From: Sphingobacteriales bacterium
GTDB taxonomy: Bacteria; Bacteroidota; Bacteroidia; Chitinophagales; CAIOSU01
Assembly (NCBI GenBank): GCA_027483645.1
Contig: JAIXUD010000009.1
Coordinates: 180,814 to 244,813 of the forward strand
Reading direction: 5' to 3'
Length of the DNA: 64,000 nucleotides
This document shows, in pieces, positions 43,133 to 51,739 of this stretch. Position 1 is the stretch's first letter; every line of letters starts with the position of its first letter. The translations under genes were made by a program, and so were the position numbers. The notes below the pieces were generated by a model. It made no database searches. It saw only the letters and a program-made list of their open reading frames with translations, and was not told where the DNA came from.

Positions 43133-44827
43133 ATGCTCGATACCGACAAATTCTGGATAAAAGACCTGGTGAGTATTTGCGCGCGGAAAGGGTTGCGGCA
43201 CGTGGTGTTGTCGCCCGGCTCTCGGTGCGCGCCGCTGGTGATAGCTTTCAACCAGCACCCCGGCATTAAGTGCATCAGCATTATCGATGAGCGCAGTGCG
43301 GCGTTTTTTGCACTCGGTATGGCGCAGCAGTTGCAAGAGCCCGTGGGGCTGGTGTGTACTAGCGGTTCGGCCACGCTTAACTATGCGCCTGCGGTGGCGG
43401 AGGCGTTTTATAGCAAAGTGCCGTTGGTACTCTTCACCGCCGACCGCCCCAACGAGTGGATAGGCCAGGCCGATGGGCAGGCCATCAGCCAATACGAGAT
43501 TTACCGCAACTACATCAAGAAGAGCTACGAGCTGCCCAACGACATCAAAACCGACGACAAACTGTGGTATAGCAACCGCATAGTAAGCGAGGCGATTAAT
43601 ACCAGTACCATACCCGATATGGGCCCCGTACACATCAACGTGCCATTGGCCGAGCCACTGTACAACCTGGCGGAATATGAGGCATACGACGAACCACGCA
43701 TCATTGATAGCACCCCCATAAAGCCCTATATAAGCCCTGAGGCTGAGGAGCGGTTGGTGGAAAGCTGGAACAAATACCAGCGCATCTTGATAGTGGCGGG
43801 TTCTTTAACGCCCGACCACCGCCTGCAAAACCTGTTGAACCGCCTGAGCGACAAAGGCTACGTGCCTGTATTGGCCGAGATAACCAGCAACCTGAACGGC
43901 CCGAACCTGATAAAGGTACTGGACCCGGCGCTGGAGGTGATACCCAAAGACCAAAAGGAAATCTTCCAGCCCGATTTGCTGATAACCTTTGGCGGGGCGA
44001 TTGTGAGCAAAAAGCTGAAACGCTTCCTGCGTCAATACCAGCCCGCAGAGCATTGGTTTGTAGACGAGAGTGGTGACCATACCGATACGTACCAAACCCT
44101 GAGCAACGTTATCCGCCTGCACCCTGCCGACTTTGTGGAGATGCTGCTAGACCGCGCCACCATGCCCAACCCCGATTATTGGCGCCTATGGCAACAAGCC
44201 TACGACCGCTCACTGGATAGGCATGAGGAAATGCTGGATAACGCCCCGTTTTGCGACTTGGTGGTATTCGATAGGATATTGAAAAACCTGCCCGAGGGCA
44301 CCAACCTACAACTGGCCAACAGCACGCCGGTGCGCTATGTGGGCTTGTTCGATACCAACAAACTGCTCAACGCCACCATCAATTGCAACCGTGGTACCAG
44401 CGGTATAGACGGCACGGTAAGCACCGCAGCCGGCGCGGCCTACGCGAGCGGCAAGCCCACCACAGTGGTTACGGGCGACCTCTCCTTTGTATACGACAGC
44501 AATGCCCTGTGGAACAAACACCTGAGCGGCAACCTACGCATCATCGTTATTAATAACGGGGGTGGCAACATCTTCCGCATTATTCAGGGTCCGTCAGACT
44601 TGGGTAGGGAGATACTAGAAACCTACTTTGAAACCCCACACGAAGTTGATATTAGTCACTTAGCACAGGCTTTCGGCATTCCTTATTACTTTTGCGATAG
44701 CTTGGAGACTTTGGAAGATGTTTTGCCGCGTTTTTATCAACCACACGACGGCAAATGTGTTATACTGGAAGCGAAGACCCCGAACGAAACGAGCGCGAAC
44801 ATCCTTAAAAAATACCTCAACATATAA
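43133..44827 (+). CDS. menD: 2-succinyl-5-enolpyruvyl-6-hydroxy-3-cyclohexene-1-carboxylate synthase
   Basis: Thiamine-diphosphate enzyme of menaquinone synthesis that joins isochorismate and 2-oxoglutarate. ATG 43133 gives 564 residues; the longer frame from 43100 would translate the heptad tract. Landmarks are the N-terminal Pyr domain with SPGSRCAPL (about 25) and the catalytic Glu in IDERSAAFFALG (about 55), then CTSGSATLNYAPAVAEA. The C-terminal PP domain has GTSGIDGTVSTAAG and GDLSFVYDSNALW...NNGGGNIF. The stop is 3 bp before menB, and menA follows, so this is a menaquinone operon. Confidence 0.95.
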   Translation: MLDTDKFWIKDLVSICARKGLRHVVLSPGSRCAPLVIAFNQHPGIKCISIIDERSAAFFALGMAQQLQEPVGLVCTSGSATLNYAPAVAEAFYSKVPLVLFTADRPNEWIGQADGQAISQYEIYRNYIKKSYELPNDIKTDDKLWYSNRIVSEAINTSTIPDMGPVHINVPLAEPLYNLAEYEAYDEPRIIDSTPIKPYISPEAEERLVESWNKYQRILIVAGSLTPDHRLQNLLNRLSDKGYVPVLAEITSNLNGPNLIKVLDPALEVIPKDQKEIFQPDLLITFGGAIVSKKLKRFLRQYQPAEHWFVDESGDHTDTYQTLSNVIRLHPADFVEMLLDRATMPNPDYWRLWQQAYDRSLDRHEEMLDNAPFCDLVVFDRILKNLPEGTNLQLANSTPVRYVGLFDTNKLLNATINCNRGTSGIDGTVSTAAGAAYASGKPTTVVTGDLSFVYDSNALWNKHLSGNLRIIVINNGGGNIFRIIQGPSDLGREILETYFETPHEVDISHLAQAFGIPYYFCDSLETLEDVLPRFYQPHDGKCVILEAKTPNETSANILKKYLNI

Positions 44828-44830
44828 GCC

Positions 44831-45652
44831 ATGAGCCAACGCAACTGGACTACCATTAAAGAATACGAAGAAATACTGTTTGACTTTTACGACGGCATAG
44901 CCAAAATAACCATCAACCGCCCGCGCTACCGCAACGCATTCACTCCTAAAACCAACCAGGAGATGATTGATGCCATGATGATATGCCGCGAAAACCCGGA
45001 CATCTGCGTGGTAATATTGACCGGTGCCGGCGACAAGGCCTTCTGCAGTGGTGGAGACCAAAACCTAAAGGGCGTTGGCGGCTACATGGGTACCGATAAA
45101 GTACCGCGCCTAAACGTGCTGGACCTGCAAAAACTCATCCGCAGCTTGCCTAAGCCAGTAATTGCTATGGTAAACGGATATGCCATCGGCGGCGGGCACG
45201 TATTGCACGTGGTGTGCGACCTAACCCTAGCGAGTGAGAACGCCATCTTCGGCCAAACAGGACCAAAAGTAGGCAGCTTTGATGGAGGCTTCGGCTCATC
45301 ATTCTTGGCGCGCCATGTTGGCCAAAAGAAAGCCCGAGAAATATGGTTCCTATGCGAGCAATATACTGCCCAAGAGGCTTTGGATATGGGCATGGTAAAC
45401 AAAGTAGTGCCCTTGGCAGAGCTAGAAAACGAAACCGTGCGCTGGTGCCAAACCATTATGAAACGCAGCCCATTGGCATTGCGTATGCTAAAGTCGGCCT
45501 TTAATGCCGAGCTGGATGGCCAAGCGGGTATACAGGAGTTGGCTGGCAACGCTACCCTACTCTACTACTTTACCGAAGAAGCGCAAGAAGGCAAAAATGC
45601 ATTCCTAGAGAAGAGGGATCCTGATTTTAAGAAATATCCGAAGTTTCCATAG
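44831..45652 (+). CDS. menB: 1,4-dihydroxy-2-naphthoyl-CoA synthase
   Basis: Crotonase-fold enzyme that closes the second ring of the naphthoate head group from succinylbenzoyl-CoA. 273 residues, normal length. The oxyanion-hole and active-site segments are [11 protein letters not shown] near 64-74, [16 protein letters not shown] near 119, [21 protein letters not shown] near 142-162 (Asp in the family-specific SFDGG), and the late Tyr (YFTEEAQEG). It starts 3 bp after menD ends. Confidence 0.96.
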   Translation: MSQRNWTTIKEYEEILFDFYDGIAKITINRPRYRNAFTPKTNQEMIDAMMICRENPDICVVILTGAGDKAFCSGGDQNLKGVGGYMGTDKVPRLNVLDLQKLIRSLPKPVIAMVNGYAIGGGHVLHVVCDLTLASENAIFGQTGPKVGSFDGGFGSSFLARHVGQKKAREIWFLCEQYTAQEALDMGMVNKVVPLAELENETVRWCQTIMKRSPLALRMLKSAFNAELDGQAGIQELAGNATLLYYFTEEAQEGKNAFLEKRDPDFKKYPKFP

Positions 45653-45657
45653 TTTTT

Positions 45658-45734
45658 AGACACAAGACGCGAGACACAAGACACAAGATACAAGACTTGT
45701 TGCGGGTTGGGAGTTACGGGTTACGATTTGAGAT
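45658..45734. repeat. Eleven-unit heptad tract, two dialects fused
   Basis: AGACACA, AGACGCG, AGACACA, AGACACA, AGATACA, AGACTTG (45658-45699) pass without a break in register into TTGCGGG, TTGGGAG, TTACGGG, TTACGAT, TTGAGAT (45700-45734). It lies in the menB-menA spacer. The switch of word without loss of the 7-bp phase is notable. Confidence 0.82.
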
Positions 45735-45746
45735 GGCGCGATTATG

Positions 45747-45779
45747 TCCCTCTCCCTCCGGAAGAGGTTAGGTGAGGGT
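45747..45779. repeat. REP-like CCCTCTCCCTCC...GAGGTTAGGTGAGGG element
   Basis: The interval reads GTCCCTCTCCCTCCGGAAGA followed by GGTTAGGTGAGGG. It is an imperfect palindrome of the widespread CCCTCTCCC/GGGAGAGGG class, distinct from R1-R5. Confidence 0.6.
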
Positions 45780-45828
45780 TGCTCAGGCGAGCAGGAAACT
45801 AGAATAAAGATATGAGGCCAGTACGTGC

Positions 45829-46746
45829 ATGAGCAATAGCAAAGACAACACCATAAAACCCTGGCTTTCTGCCTTCCGGCTGCGCACGCTGCCGCTGGCG
45901 TTGAGTACCATTATTATGGGTTCGTTTTTGGCAGCTAACGTGTTTGCATTCCGTTGGCCGGTGTTTGTGTTGGCCGTTGCCACTACCCTATTTTTACAAA
46001 TCCTCAGCAACCTGGCCAACGACTATGGCGATAGCCAGCACGGTGCCGATAATGCCGGCCGTGTGGGCCCCAAGCGTGCGGTACAGAGCGGTGCCATAAG
46101 CGCCGCCGATATGAGTATAGCTATGATTGTATTTGCCTTGTTGGCCTTGGGCAGCGGCATTGCGTTGCTTGCAGTGGCTTTTAAAAATTGGCTGAACATC
46201 TTGCTATTTCTTGGCTTGGGCATAGGCGCTATTGCAGCTGCCATAAAATACACCGCAGGCAAAAACCCTTATGGTTACCGCGGCATGGGCGATATCTTTG
46301 TGTTTATCTTCTTTGGGTTGGTGGGTACTGCTGGAACCTACTTCCTCTATACCAATCATTTGGATCCATTGGTGCTGCTACCCGCCATCAGTATGGGTTG
46401 CCTAAGTACCGGCGTGCTTAACCTCAACAACCTACGAGACCACATAAACGATAAAAAAGCAGGCAAGATAACCATGGTGGTTCGCTTGGGTTATGAAAAG
46501 GCCAAGCAATACCAGCAAGCACTTATCATTACGGCATTTGCGGCGGCCATCTTGTTTACCATTATCCGCTATGAGAGCATTTGGCAGTTGCCATTTCTGT
46601 TGACCGCACCCATTTTTCTCAACCAGCTACGCACCATCAACCAAACCGAAGACCCTGCCCTGCTTGATCCGCAATTGAAGGTGCTTGCCTTGAGTACGTT
46701 GCTGTTTAGTGTATTGTTTGGGGCAGGGCTGTATTTGAGTACGTAG
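45829..46746 (+). CDS. menA: 1,4-dihydroxy-2-naphthoate polyprenyltransferase
   Basis: Integral membrane UbiA-family prenyltransferase that attaches the isoprenoid tail to dihydroxynaphthoate. 305 residues with about eight transmembrane helices. The Asp-rich substrate motif is NLANDYGDSQHGAD near 62-75, and a second Asp-containing loop LNLNNLRDHINDKKAGK lies near 199-215. N-terminal WLSAFRLRTLPLALSTI is typical of MenA. It follows menD-menB after a 176-bp spacer filled by the heptad tract and a REP-like element. Confidence 0.95.
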   Translation: MSNSKDNTIKPWLSAFRLRTLPLALSTIIMGSFLAANVFAFRWPVFVLAVATTLFLQILSNLANDYGDSQHGADNAGRVGPKRAVQSGAISAADMSIAMIVFALLALGSGIALLAVAFKNWLNILLFLGLGIGAIAAAIKYTAGKNPYGYRGMGDIFVFIFFGLVGTAGTYFLYTNHLDPLVLLPAISMGCLSTGVLNLNNLRDHINDKKAGKITMVVRLGYEKAKQYQQALIITAFAAAILFTIIRYESIWQLPFLLTAPIFLNQLRTINQTEDPALLDPQLKVLALSTLLFSVLFGAGLYLST

Positions 46747-46770
46747 TTTAGTTACTGGTTATTAGCAATA
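46743..46770. repeat. Short heptad tract after menA
   Basis: GTAGTTT, AGTTACT, GGTTATT, AGCAATA in 7-bp register, in the TTGGTTA dialect, starting on the last bases of menA. Confidence 0.5.
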
Positions 46771-46807
46771 TCAATTACAAAAGAGCGTTTAAACCGAAAA
46801 CCATCCG

Positions 46808-47176
46808 ATGAAATCAATCTATACCCTTGCCGCTGCGGCATTGTTACTGTTTACTACTTCTTGCGAAACTGCCCCAAAATTTGACCGTGCTTTGCTGGAA
46901 GGCGGCTGGAATTGTGTAGCCTCTAACACTGGCGGCGTTGACGACCTTAACCCGCAAACCATCAAGTTCAATTTTAACTTGGATAGTACGTACAGCTATA
47001 CTGGCGGTGCTTACACCGAAAGCGGCAAGTGGCGTTTGGAAGGTGATAAGTTGGTAACTATTGCAGATGGTGACTTAGAGAAAAAAGTGCAGATTGATAA
47101 ACTTACCGCCGACAGCCTAGTGCTGAAAATGAACGACCGCGGTACCGACGTAACCCTTATCTTGCTGCAACAGTAA
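46808..47176 (+). CDS. Lipocalin-like small lipoprotein
   Basis: 122 residues with a lipoprotein signal (MKSIYTLAAAALLLFTTSC, lipobox TTSC). The mature part (LLEGGWNCVASN ... YTESGKWRLEGDKLVTI ... LVLKMNDRGTDVTLILLQ) has the W-x-Y/S-x-G...GKWxxxGDxL layout of Bacteroidetes lipocalin-like/META-like domains. These are small beta-barrels on the periplasmic or outer face. Ligand unknown. The PLD-like gene starts 10 bp downstream, probably in the same transcript. Confidence 0.78.
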   Translation: MKSIYTLAAAALLLFTTSCETAPKFDRALLEGGWNCVASNTGGVDDLNPQTIKFNFNLDSTYSYTGGAYTESGKWRLEGDKLVTIADGDLEKKVQIDKLTADSLVLKMNDRGTDVTLILLQQ

Positions 47177-47186
47177 CGAACCCCTT

Positions 47187-47864
47187 ATGCAAGATATAGC
47201 AGAGCGCTTAGCCGCAAACCTTTCGCAGGGTGTAATGACCAATGCGGACAAAAAAGACCTAAAAGCTGCCATACAAGCCCGCAACCCCGATAAGCACCAA
47301 CTCGCGTGGCTGCGCAGCCGTATTTTCGACCTTAGCAAAGAAGGCCTTGGCACCCAATCACCTGAGCTGGTAATTGCGTGGCTAGAAGAGGCCAACAAAC
47401 TGCTACTGCCCGATGAGGATTACAACGAGCCTTACGACTTGGTAACCTTCAGCCCTGGTGTGGACGGAAAGAACTTGATTAAAAACCAATTAGCTTCTGC
47501 CTTGGCTACGCTGGATATTTGCGTGTTTACCATCAGCGATAACGACATTAGCAACATCATTATCCAAGCACAGCGCAGGGGTATAGTTGTAAGGGTAGTA
47601 ACCGACGACCAGAAACAATATGATGCGGGCAGCGATATTGAGATGCTCATAAAAGCGGGCATACCCGTGCGTATGGATACCAGCGACCAGCACATGCACC
47701 ACAAGTTTGCCATTATTGATGGCAAGCGCCTACTTACCGGCAGCTACAACTGGACCCGCACAGCAGCCGATTACAATTATGAAAACCTGATGGTAACTAA
47801 CGACGCAGGTTTGGTAAAACCTTTTGCGGATGAGTTTGATAGGTTGTGGGTGATGTGGGGGTGA
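47187..47864 (+). CDS. Phospholipase D-like protein with a single HKD motif
   Basis: 225 residues without a signal peptide. The C-terminal half (about 85-225) is a PLDc_2 domain with one HxKx4D motif, HHKFAIIDG (near 172), followed by the usual LLTGSYNWTRTA. Proteins with one HKD act as dimers and include nucleases (Nuc, Zucchini type) as well as lipid hydrolases. The N-terminal 80 residues are a helical region of unknown role. Cytoplasmic location favours a nuclease or phosphodiesterase over a secreted lipase, but that is inference. Confidence 0.85.
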   Translation: MQDIAERLAANLSQGVMTNADKKDLKAAIQARNPDKHQLAWLRSRIFDLSKEGLGTQSPELVIAWLEEANKLLLPDEDYNEPYDLVTFSPGVDGKNLIKNQLASALATLDICVFTISDNDISNIIIQAQRRGIVVRVVTDDQKQYDAGSDIEMLIKAGIPVRMDTSDQHMHHKFAIIDGKRLLTGSYNWTRTAADYNYENLMVTNDAGLVKPFADEFDRLWVMWG

Positions 47865-47907
47865 AAATATTTTTCTCAGCAGTTGCAAGTAATTTGCGGT
47901 TATTGCT

Positions 47908-47915
47908 TAAATTTG
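47908..47915 (+). promoter_or_regulatory. -7 box of tRNA-His
   Basis: TAAATTTG, full match to TAnnTTTG, 13 bp before the tRNA. A TTG at 47883-47885 lies 22 bp upstream in -33 position. Confidence 0.6.
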
Positions 47916-47928
47916 CACTCCATTACAT

Positions 47929-48003
47929 GGTAGTTGTAGCTCAGTCGGTTAGAGCGCCTGATTGTGGTTCAGGAGGTCGCCGGTTCGAACCCGGTCTTCT
48001 ACC
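47929..48003 (+). tRNA. tRNA-His (anticodon GTG)
   Basis: Encoded G-1 opposite discriminator C73 (the histidine identity pair), D arm with GCTCAGTCGGTTAGAGC, anticodon loop TTGTGGT giving anticodon GTG, T arm GGTTCGAACC. CCA is not encoded. In the acceptor GTAGTTG/CTTCTAC two central positions are T opposite T, leaving five of seven pairs. Followed by a terminator. Confidence 0.93.
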
Positions 48004-48010
48004 CTACCGA

Positions 48011-48044
48011 GGGCAATCCCGTTAAGTCGTGGTTGCCCTTTTTT
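48011..48044 (+). terminator. Terminator of tRNA-His
   Basis: GGGCAA (48011-48016) pairs with TTGCCC (48033-48038) and is followed directly by TTTTTT. Confidence 0.85.
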
Positions 48045-48114
48045 ATTGGGGTGAAACTCGCGGTGAAAATACCATGTGCATTGGAATTTCCCGCCACGAA
48101 TTACACCTCTCTAA

Positions 48115-48146
48115 CCCTTCCTTCGACAAGGGCTCAGGACGAGCTC
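48115..48146. repeat. REP-like CTTCGACAAGGGCTCAGGAC element
   Basis: The sequence CCTTCGACAAGGGCTCAGGA belongs to the widespread CTTCGAC...GCTCAGG intergenic repeat class. Only one arm is clear, so it looks like a fragment. No gene lies in the 300-bp spacer 48004-48310. Confidence 0.5.
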
Positions 48147-48264
48147 TTTTTAGGAGCGAAGTGTTATGTGTTATTTTTTGACATAAAATGGAACATTTAA
48201 AAGCCTTGTTAGGTTATTAAGCCAAATCAAAAACGTGCCTGTCCTCGGCATATTTCACTGTCCA

Positions 48265-48306
48265 AGTCTTGTGTCTTGCGTCTTGTGTCTTGTGTCTCAA
48301 CCTTTG
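48265..48306 (+). repeat. TTGTGTC heptad tract joined to the mnmA -7 box
   Basis: AGTCTTG, TGTCTTG, CGTCTTG, TGTCTTG, TGTCTCA (48265-48299) in strict register run into AACCTTTG (48299-48306, one mismatch to TAnnTTTG), which is 4 bp before the GTG start of mnmA. Confidence 0.78.
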
Positions 48307-48310
48307 AACT

Positions 48311-49417
48311 GTGAAAAAAGGAAAAGTTTTAGTAGCCATGAGCGGCGGTATAGATAGTACCGTGGCTGCCGTAATGCTGCACCAGCAGGGTTATGAGGTA
48401 ATTGGCATTACCATGAAAACGTGGGACTATGCAACTTCTGGCGGCAGTAAGAAGGAGACGGGCTGCTGCAGCTTGGATAGCATCAATGATGCGCGCCAAG
48501 TAGCCGTGGAAGTAGGTTTCCCGCACTATATTATCGACATCCGCTCGGAGTTTGGCGATTATGTTATCGATAACTTTGTGGAAGAATATCTGGCTGGCCG
48601 CACACCCAACCCCTGTGTGCTTTGCAATACCCACATCAAGTGGGAAGCGCTGCTAAAACGTGCCGATGCCATGGGCTGCGATTTTATCGCTACTGGTCAC
48701 TATGCCCGTGTGCGTGAAGAGAACGGCCGCCATATCATTAGCAAAGCGAAAGACCTTACCAAAGACCAAAGCTACGTGCTGTGGGGCGTTACCCAAAAAT
48801 GCCTTGCCCGTACCATATTCCCTTTGGGAGAGTACATGAAAACGGACATCCGCCAAATGTGCTTCGACTGGGGCTATACCGAGCTATCAAAAAAGGCGGA
48901 AAGCTATGAGATTTGTTTTGTGCCCGATAACGATTACCGAGGTTTCCTTAAACGCCGTGTGCCTACCTTGCAAGAGGAAGTTAATGGCGGCTTGTTTGTT
49001 GATAAAGATGGCAAAATCCTTGGCAAGCACGAGGGTTACCCTTTCTATACCATTGGCCAACGCAAAGGCTTGGGCATTGCCTTGGGCGAACCCATGTTTG
49101 TAACCGAGATACACCCGGCCACCAACACCGTAGTGCTGGGCCGCGACGAAGATTTGCAAAAAACCACTATGATCGTGGGCGGGCTTAACCTTATTAAATA
49201 TGCCCAAGTACCTGATGGCCTGGAAAGCGTAACCAAAATACGCTACAAAGATGCTGGCGCCCTAAGCACCCTACAACCGCAAGCCGATGGCAAAGTGCTG
49301 GTAGAATTTAGTACCATAGTACGCGCCATTGCCCCTGGTCAGTCTGCAGTGTTTTACGAAGGCGATGATTTGATTGGCGGTGGCATTATACATGCGCCGG
49401 TGGCGGTGCTGGCTTAA
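48311..49417 (+). CDS. mnmA: tRNA-specific 2-thiouridylase MnmA
   Basis: Thiolates the wobble uridine of tRNA for Lys, Glu and Gln, using ATP and sulfur relayed from a desulfurase. 368 residues, standard length, starting with GTG. Landmarks are the P-loop AMSGGIDSTVAAVML near 9, the first catalytic Cys in GRTPNPCVLCNTHIKW near 98, SYVLWGV, and the second Cys in SYEICFVPD near 200. The family's C-terminal beta domain follows with YTIGQRKGLG. The start is supported by the -7 box just upstream. Confidence 0.96.
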   Translation: MKKGKVLVAMSGGIDSTVAAVMLHQQGYEVIGITMKTWDYATSGGSKKETGCCSLDSINDARQVAVEVGFPHYIIDIRSEFGDYVIDNFVEEYLAGRTPNPCVLCNTHIKWEALLKRADAMGCDFIATGHYARVREENGRHIISKAKDLTKDQSYVLWGVTQKCLARTIFPLGEYMKTDIRQMCFDWGYTELSKKAESYEICFVPDNDYRGFLKRRVPTLQEEVNGGLFVDKDGKILGKHEGYPFYTIGQRKGLGIALGEPMFVTEIHPATNTVVLGRDEDLQKTTMIVGGLNLIKYAQVPDGLESVTKIRYKDAGALSTLQPQADGKVLVEFSTIVRAIAPGQSAVFYEGDDLIGGGIIHAPVAVLA

Positions 49418-49441
49418 ACTCGGTTGATTACTGGGTAGATG

Positions 49442-50431
49442 CTACTTCCATTTCACATCACTTAGCAGCATTTTGCATTCGGAGTTTATTGTTCCCGTTT
49501 CGGGGTCGTATACTTTTAAGTGCAAGTAAGGCTCCGCTGCCCAATGTACTTCTATTACAGGTGCCTTTTGTTCCGAAACGCATGGCTGCATATACCGGTT
49601 TTTGGCCAAGCGGGGGCGTTCTACATTGTTAATTCCTGCGGCCATTATCTCGAAGGTGTAATAGTTTAGTACCTTAGGGCTTCTTAACACCTCCACATAG
49701 TGCTGGTCGCCAGTAATAAACAACACCTTCTCGGCACCGGTCTCCTTGATGAGGTTAAACAAACGCTTCCGACTCCTGCCTATTTTCACTAACGCCTCCC
49801 AACTGGTAGGGCGCTTCAGCAACATTTGGTAGCCGTTTACAATAAACCGAACATCTGCAGGTTGGCGTAGTTGCGCATCCAGCCATTTCCATTGGTTTTC
49901 GCCATAGGCATCGGCGAGGGGCTTTAACGGATTGTCGCGGTTGCTGCGGCCATCCAGCATGATGAATTGTATGACCTTACCATTGGGCTGGGTATCCAGT
50001 TTAGCATAGTATATCCCATCTTGCTCGGCAGGTATCTCATCCTCTAGCCTCCAAAACTTGCGGTGTATTTGCTTGCTTTGCTCCTTTAGTACATAGTGCT
50101 TGCCTGCATCGTTCAGGCCAAAATCATGGTCATCCCACGTTACCCTGAATTTCGATACTTCGCGCAGTTGCTTATAGCCCTCTTTATTCTCCAATACCTC
50201 CAATTGCCGCTGTATATGCTGCGGGTCGGTTTCGGTATCAGCATATACGTTGTCGCCCACCCATACACTATAGTTTGGCTTTATGGTATTAGCCAAGAAG
50301 GGAATAGTGGGAGCCGGTATACCTTGGCTATGGCAGCCCAGCACCGCTATGGTGGTTACGGTTTCGGTTTGAGCAAATAAAGCGTTGCCGAATACAAACA
50401 GCAATAATGTGGAGAATAGCATGCGATACAT
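49442..50431 (-). CDS. PhoD-like metallophosphatase
   Basis: Exported phosphodiesterase/alkaline phosphatase D-type enzyme of 329 residues with a signal peptide (MYRMLFSTLLLFVFGNALFAQ). Metal-binding motifs are visible: GCHSQG near 33, VWVGDNVYADTETDP near 56-70, TWDDHDFGLNDAG near 96-108 and FITGDQHYVEVL near 233-244. This order fits the PhoD-like superfamily, which acts on phosphodiesters or phospholipids in the periplasm. Substrate is unknown. Monocistronic, minus strand. Confidence 0.9.
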   Translation of the reverse strand: MYRMLFSTLLLFVFGNALFAQTETVTTIAVLGCHSQGIPAPTIPFLANTIKPNYSVWVGDNVYADTETDPQHIQRQLEVLENKEGYKQLREVSKFRVTWDDHDFGLNDAGKHYVLKEQSKQIHRKFWRLEDEIPAEQDGIYYAKLDTQPNGKVIQFIMLDGRSNRDNPLKPLADAYGENQWKWLDAQLRQPADVRFIVNGYQMLLKRPTSWEALVKIGRSRKRLFNLIKETGAEKVLFITGDQHYVEVLRSPKVLNYYTFEIMAAGINNVERPRLAKNRYMQPCVSEQKAPVIEVHWAAEPYLHLKVYDPETGTINSECKMLLSDVKWK

Positions 50432-50599
50432 GAGGAGTAGTGTTGTGCGACGGTATAGTTAGCCACAATTTACTAATTATCAAAACCTGCCTTAAAACTT
50501 AAGATTGCACTAACATAGCCGAGGCCAAAACCCTTGCTATTTAGCTTTACAAATGGCAATACAAAAAGCTTGCTATCAGAGGACTTCCATTACCAATAG

Positions 50600-51739
50600 C
50601 TACACACTTAGCACGGGCCATACCATCGCAATAAGATGCTGGGCATTGGCATTGTTGCTGTAGTTTTCTTCCAGCACCTCGCGGCGGCGTTCTAGGTCGG
50701 CTTCGGTGAATTCTTTATCGAATAGGGATTTAACAGTTTCCTTCATGTCGTCGGCAGAGTCGCAAACGTGGCAGAGGCTTTCTAATCCGGTTTTTTCTAC
50801 CATCGCTTGGTTCACCACGCAATGGCGGCCATTGAAAAGGGCGTTCAACAGCTTTAGTTTAATGCCTGTGGCTTGGAAGGTCGGTAATATATTAATATGC
50901 GCACCCTGTATCAAAGCAGACATTTTTTCATCTTCTGGGTCGGCAATCAGCTCAAAGTTCGAGCGCTGCTTTACTTCTTGCTGCAACATGCTCGATGGTT
51001 TTCTGCCTGCAATCTTCAACGGCAAATCAATATCATCGAATATTTTGCGGGTAACGTAAATGGCGGCCTGGTTGTTTTCCTGCACGCTCAGGTTACCATG
51101 GTACAGCGCATAACCCCCATTACCCACTTGGCTGAGCACCTCAGTATGCGGGTGGAATGCCGACAGGTGTGCCACATTCGGGAAACGTTGGCTGAGGTAA
51201 TCGGCATCATTGGGCGATATACCCAAGATTAGGTTTGCGTCTTTTAAAACCTCCTCGTACTCCTTGAGCTTCTTTGATTCTGCATAGAAGTAAAACTTAC
51301 GGAAGAAATTACGCTCGGCCTTGCCGAGGCTGTTGTAATAATCCCACTCAATATTGTGCATCCGCACTATCTTAAATCGATTGAGGATAGATGGGTGGCT
51401 AAGGTAGAAACAGGTGTGCAAACCTTCGAACAGAATAGGATACTCATCTTCCACCAAATTCGACAACAGACTATCGGATTGACGGGAGCCTACTATGTAA
51501 GGTACTCGGCTGTAAATGGCTTGGTAAAACTTCTGGCGCGGGTAGTAGTGCACCGCTTCGCAGAGTTCGTTCAACTTATCCGTCTCCTCACGCCCGTAAT
51601 GGAAAGTATGCAAGTGAACTTTGATACCCAACTCGGCCAACGACTTTATCTTATAGAACACATCGATAACCCCACCGTAGTTTGGCGGGTAGGGTACATT
51701 GAAAGAGACGATATGGATATGCCGGAAATCAGATGCCAC
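50600..51739 (-). CDS. Glycosyltransferase, GT4-like
   Basis: 379 residues with a GT-B architecture. The N-terminal domain carries a flexible sugar-acceptor loop (NVPYPPNYGGVIDVFYKI near 14-31) and the C-terminal donor domain has the NILPTFQATGIKLKLLNALFNGRHCVVN stretch near 290-317. There the expected E-x7-E donor motif is degenerate. It probably adds a sugar to a cell-envelope or polysaccharide acceptor. It is the last gene of the recQ-GT-GT operon and its start overlaps the end of the next glycosyltransferase by 11 bp. Confidence 0.85.
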   Translation of the reverse strand: MASDFRHIHIVSFNVPYPPNYGGVIDVFYKIKSLAELGIKVHLHTFHYGREETDKLNELCEAVHYYPRQKFYQAIYSRVPYIVGSRQSDSLLSNLVEDEYPILFEGLHTCFYLSHPSILNRFKIVRMHNIEWDYYNSLGKAERNFFRKFYFYAESKKLKEYEEVLKDANLILGISPNDADYLSQRFPNVAHLSAFHPHTEVLSQVGNGGYALYHGNLSVQENNQAAIYVTRKIFDDIDLPLKIAGRKPSSMLQQEVKQRSNFELIADPEDEKMSALIQGAHINILPTFQATGIKLKLLNALFNGRHCVVNQAMVEKTGLESLCHVCDSADDMKETVKSLFDKEFTEADLERRREVLEENYSNNANAQHLIAMVWPVLSV

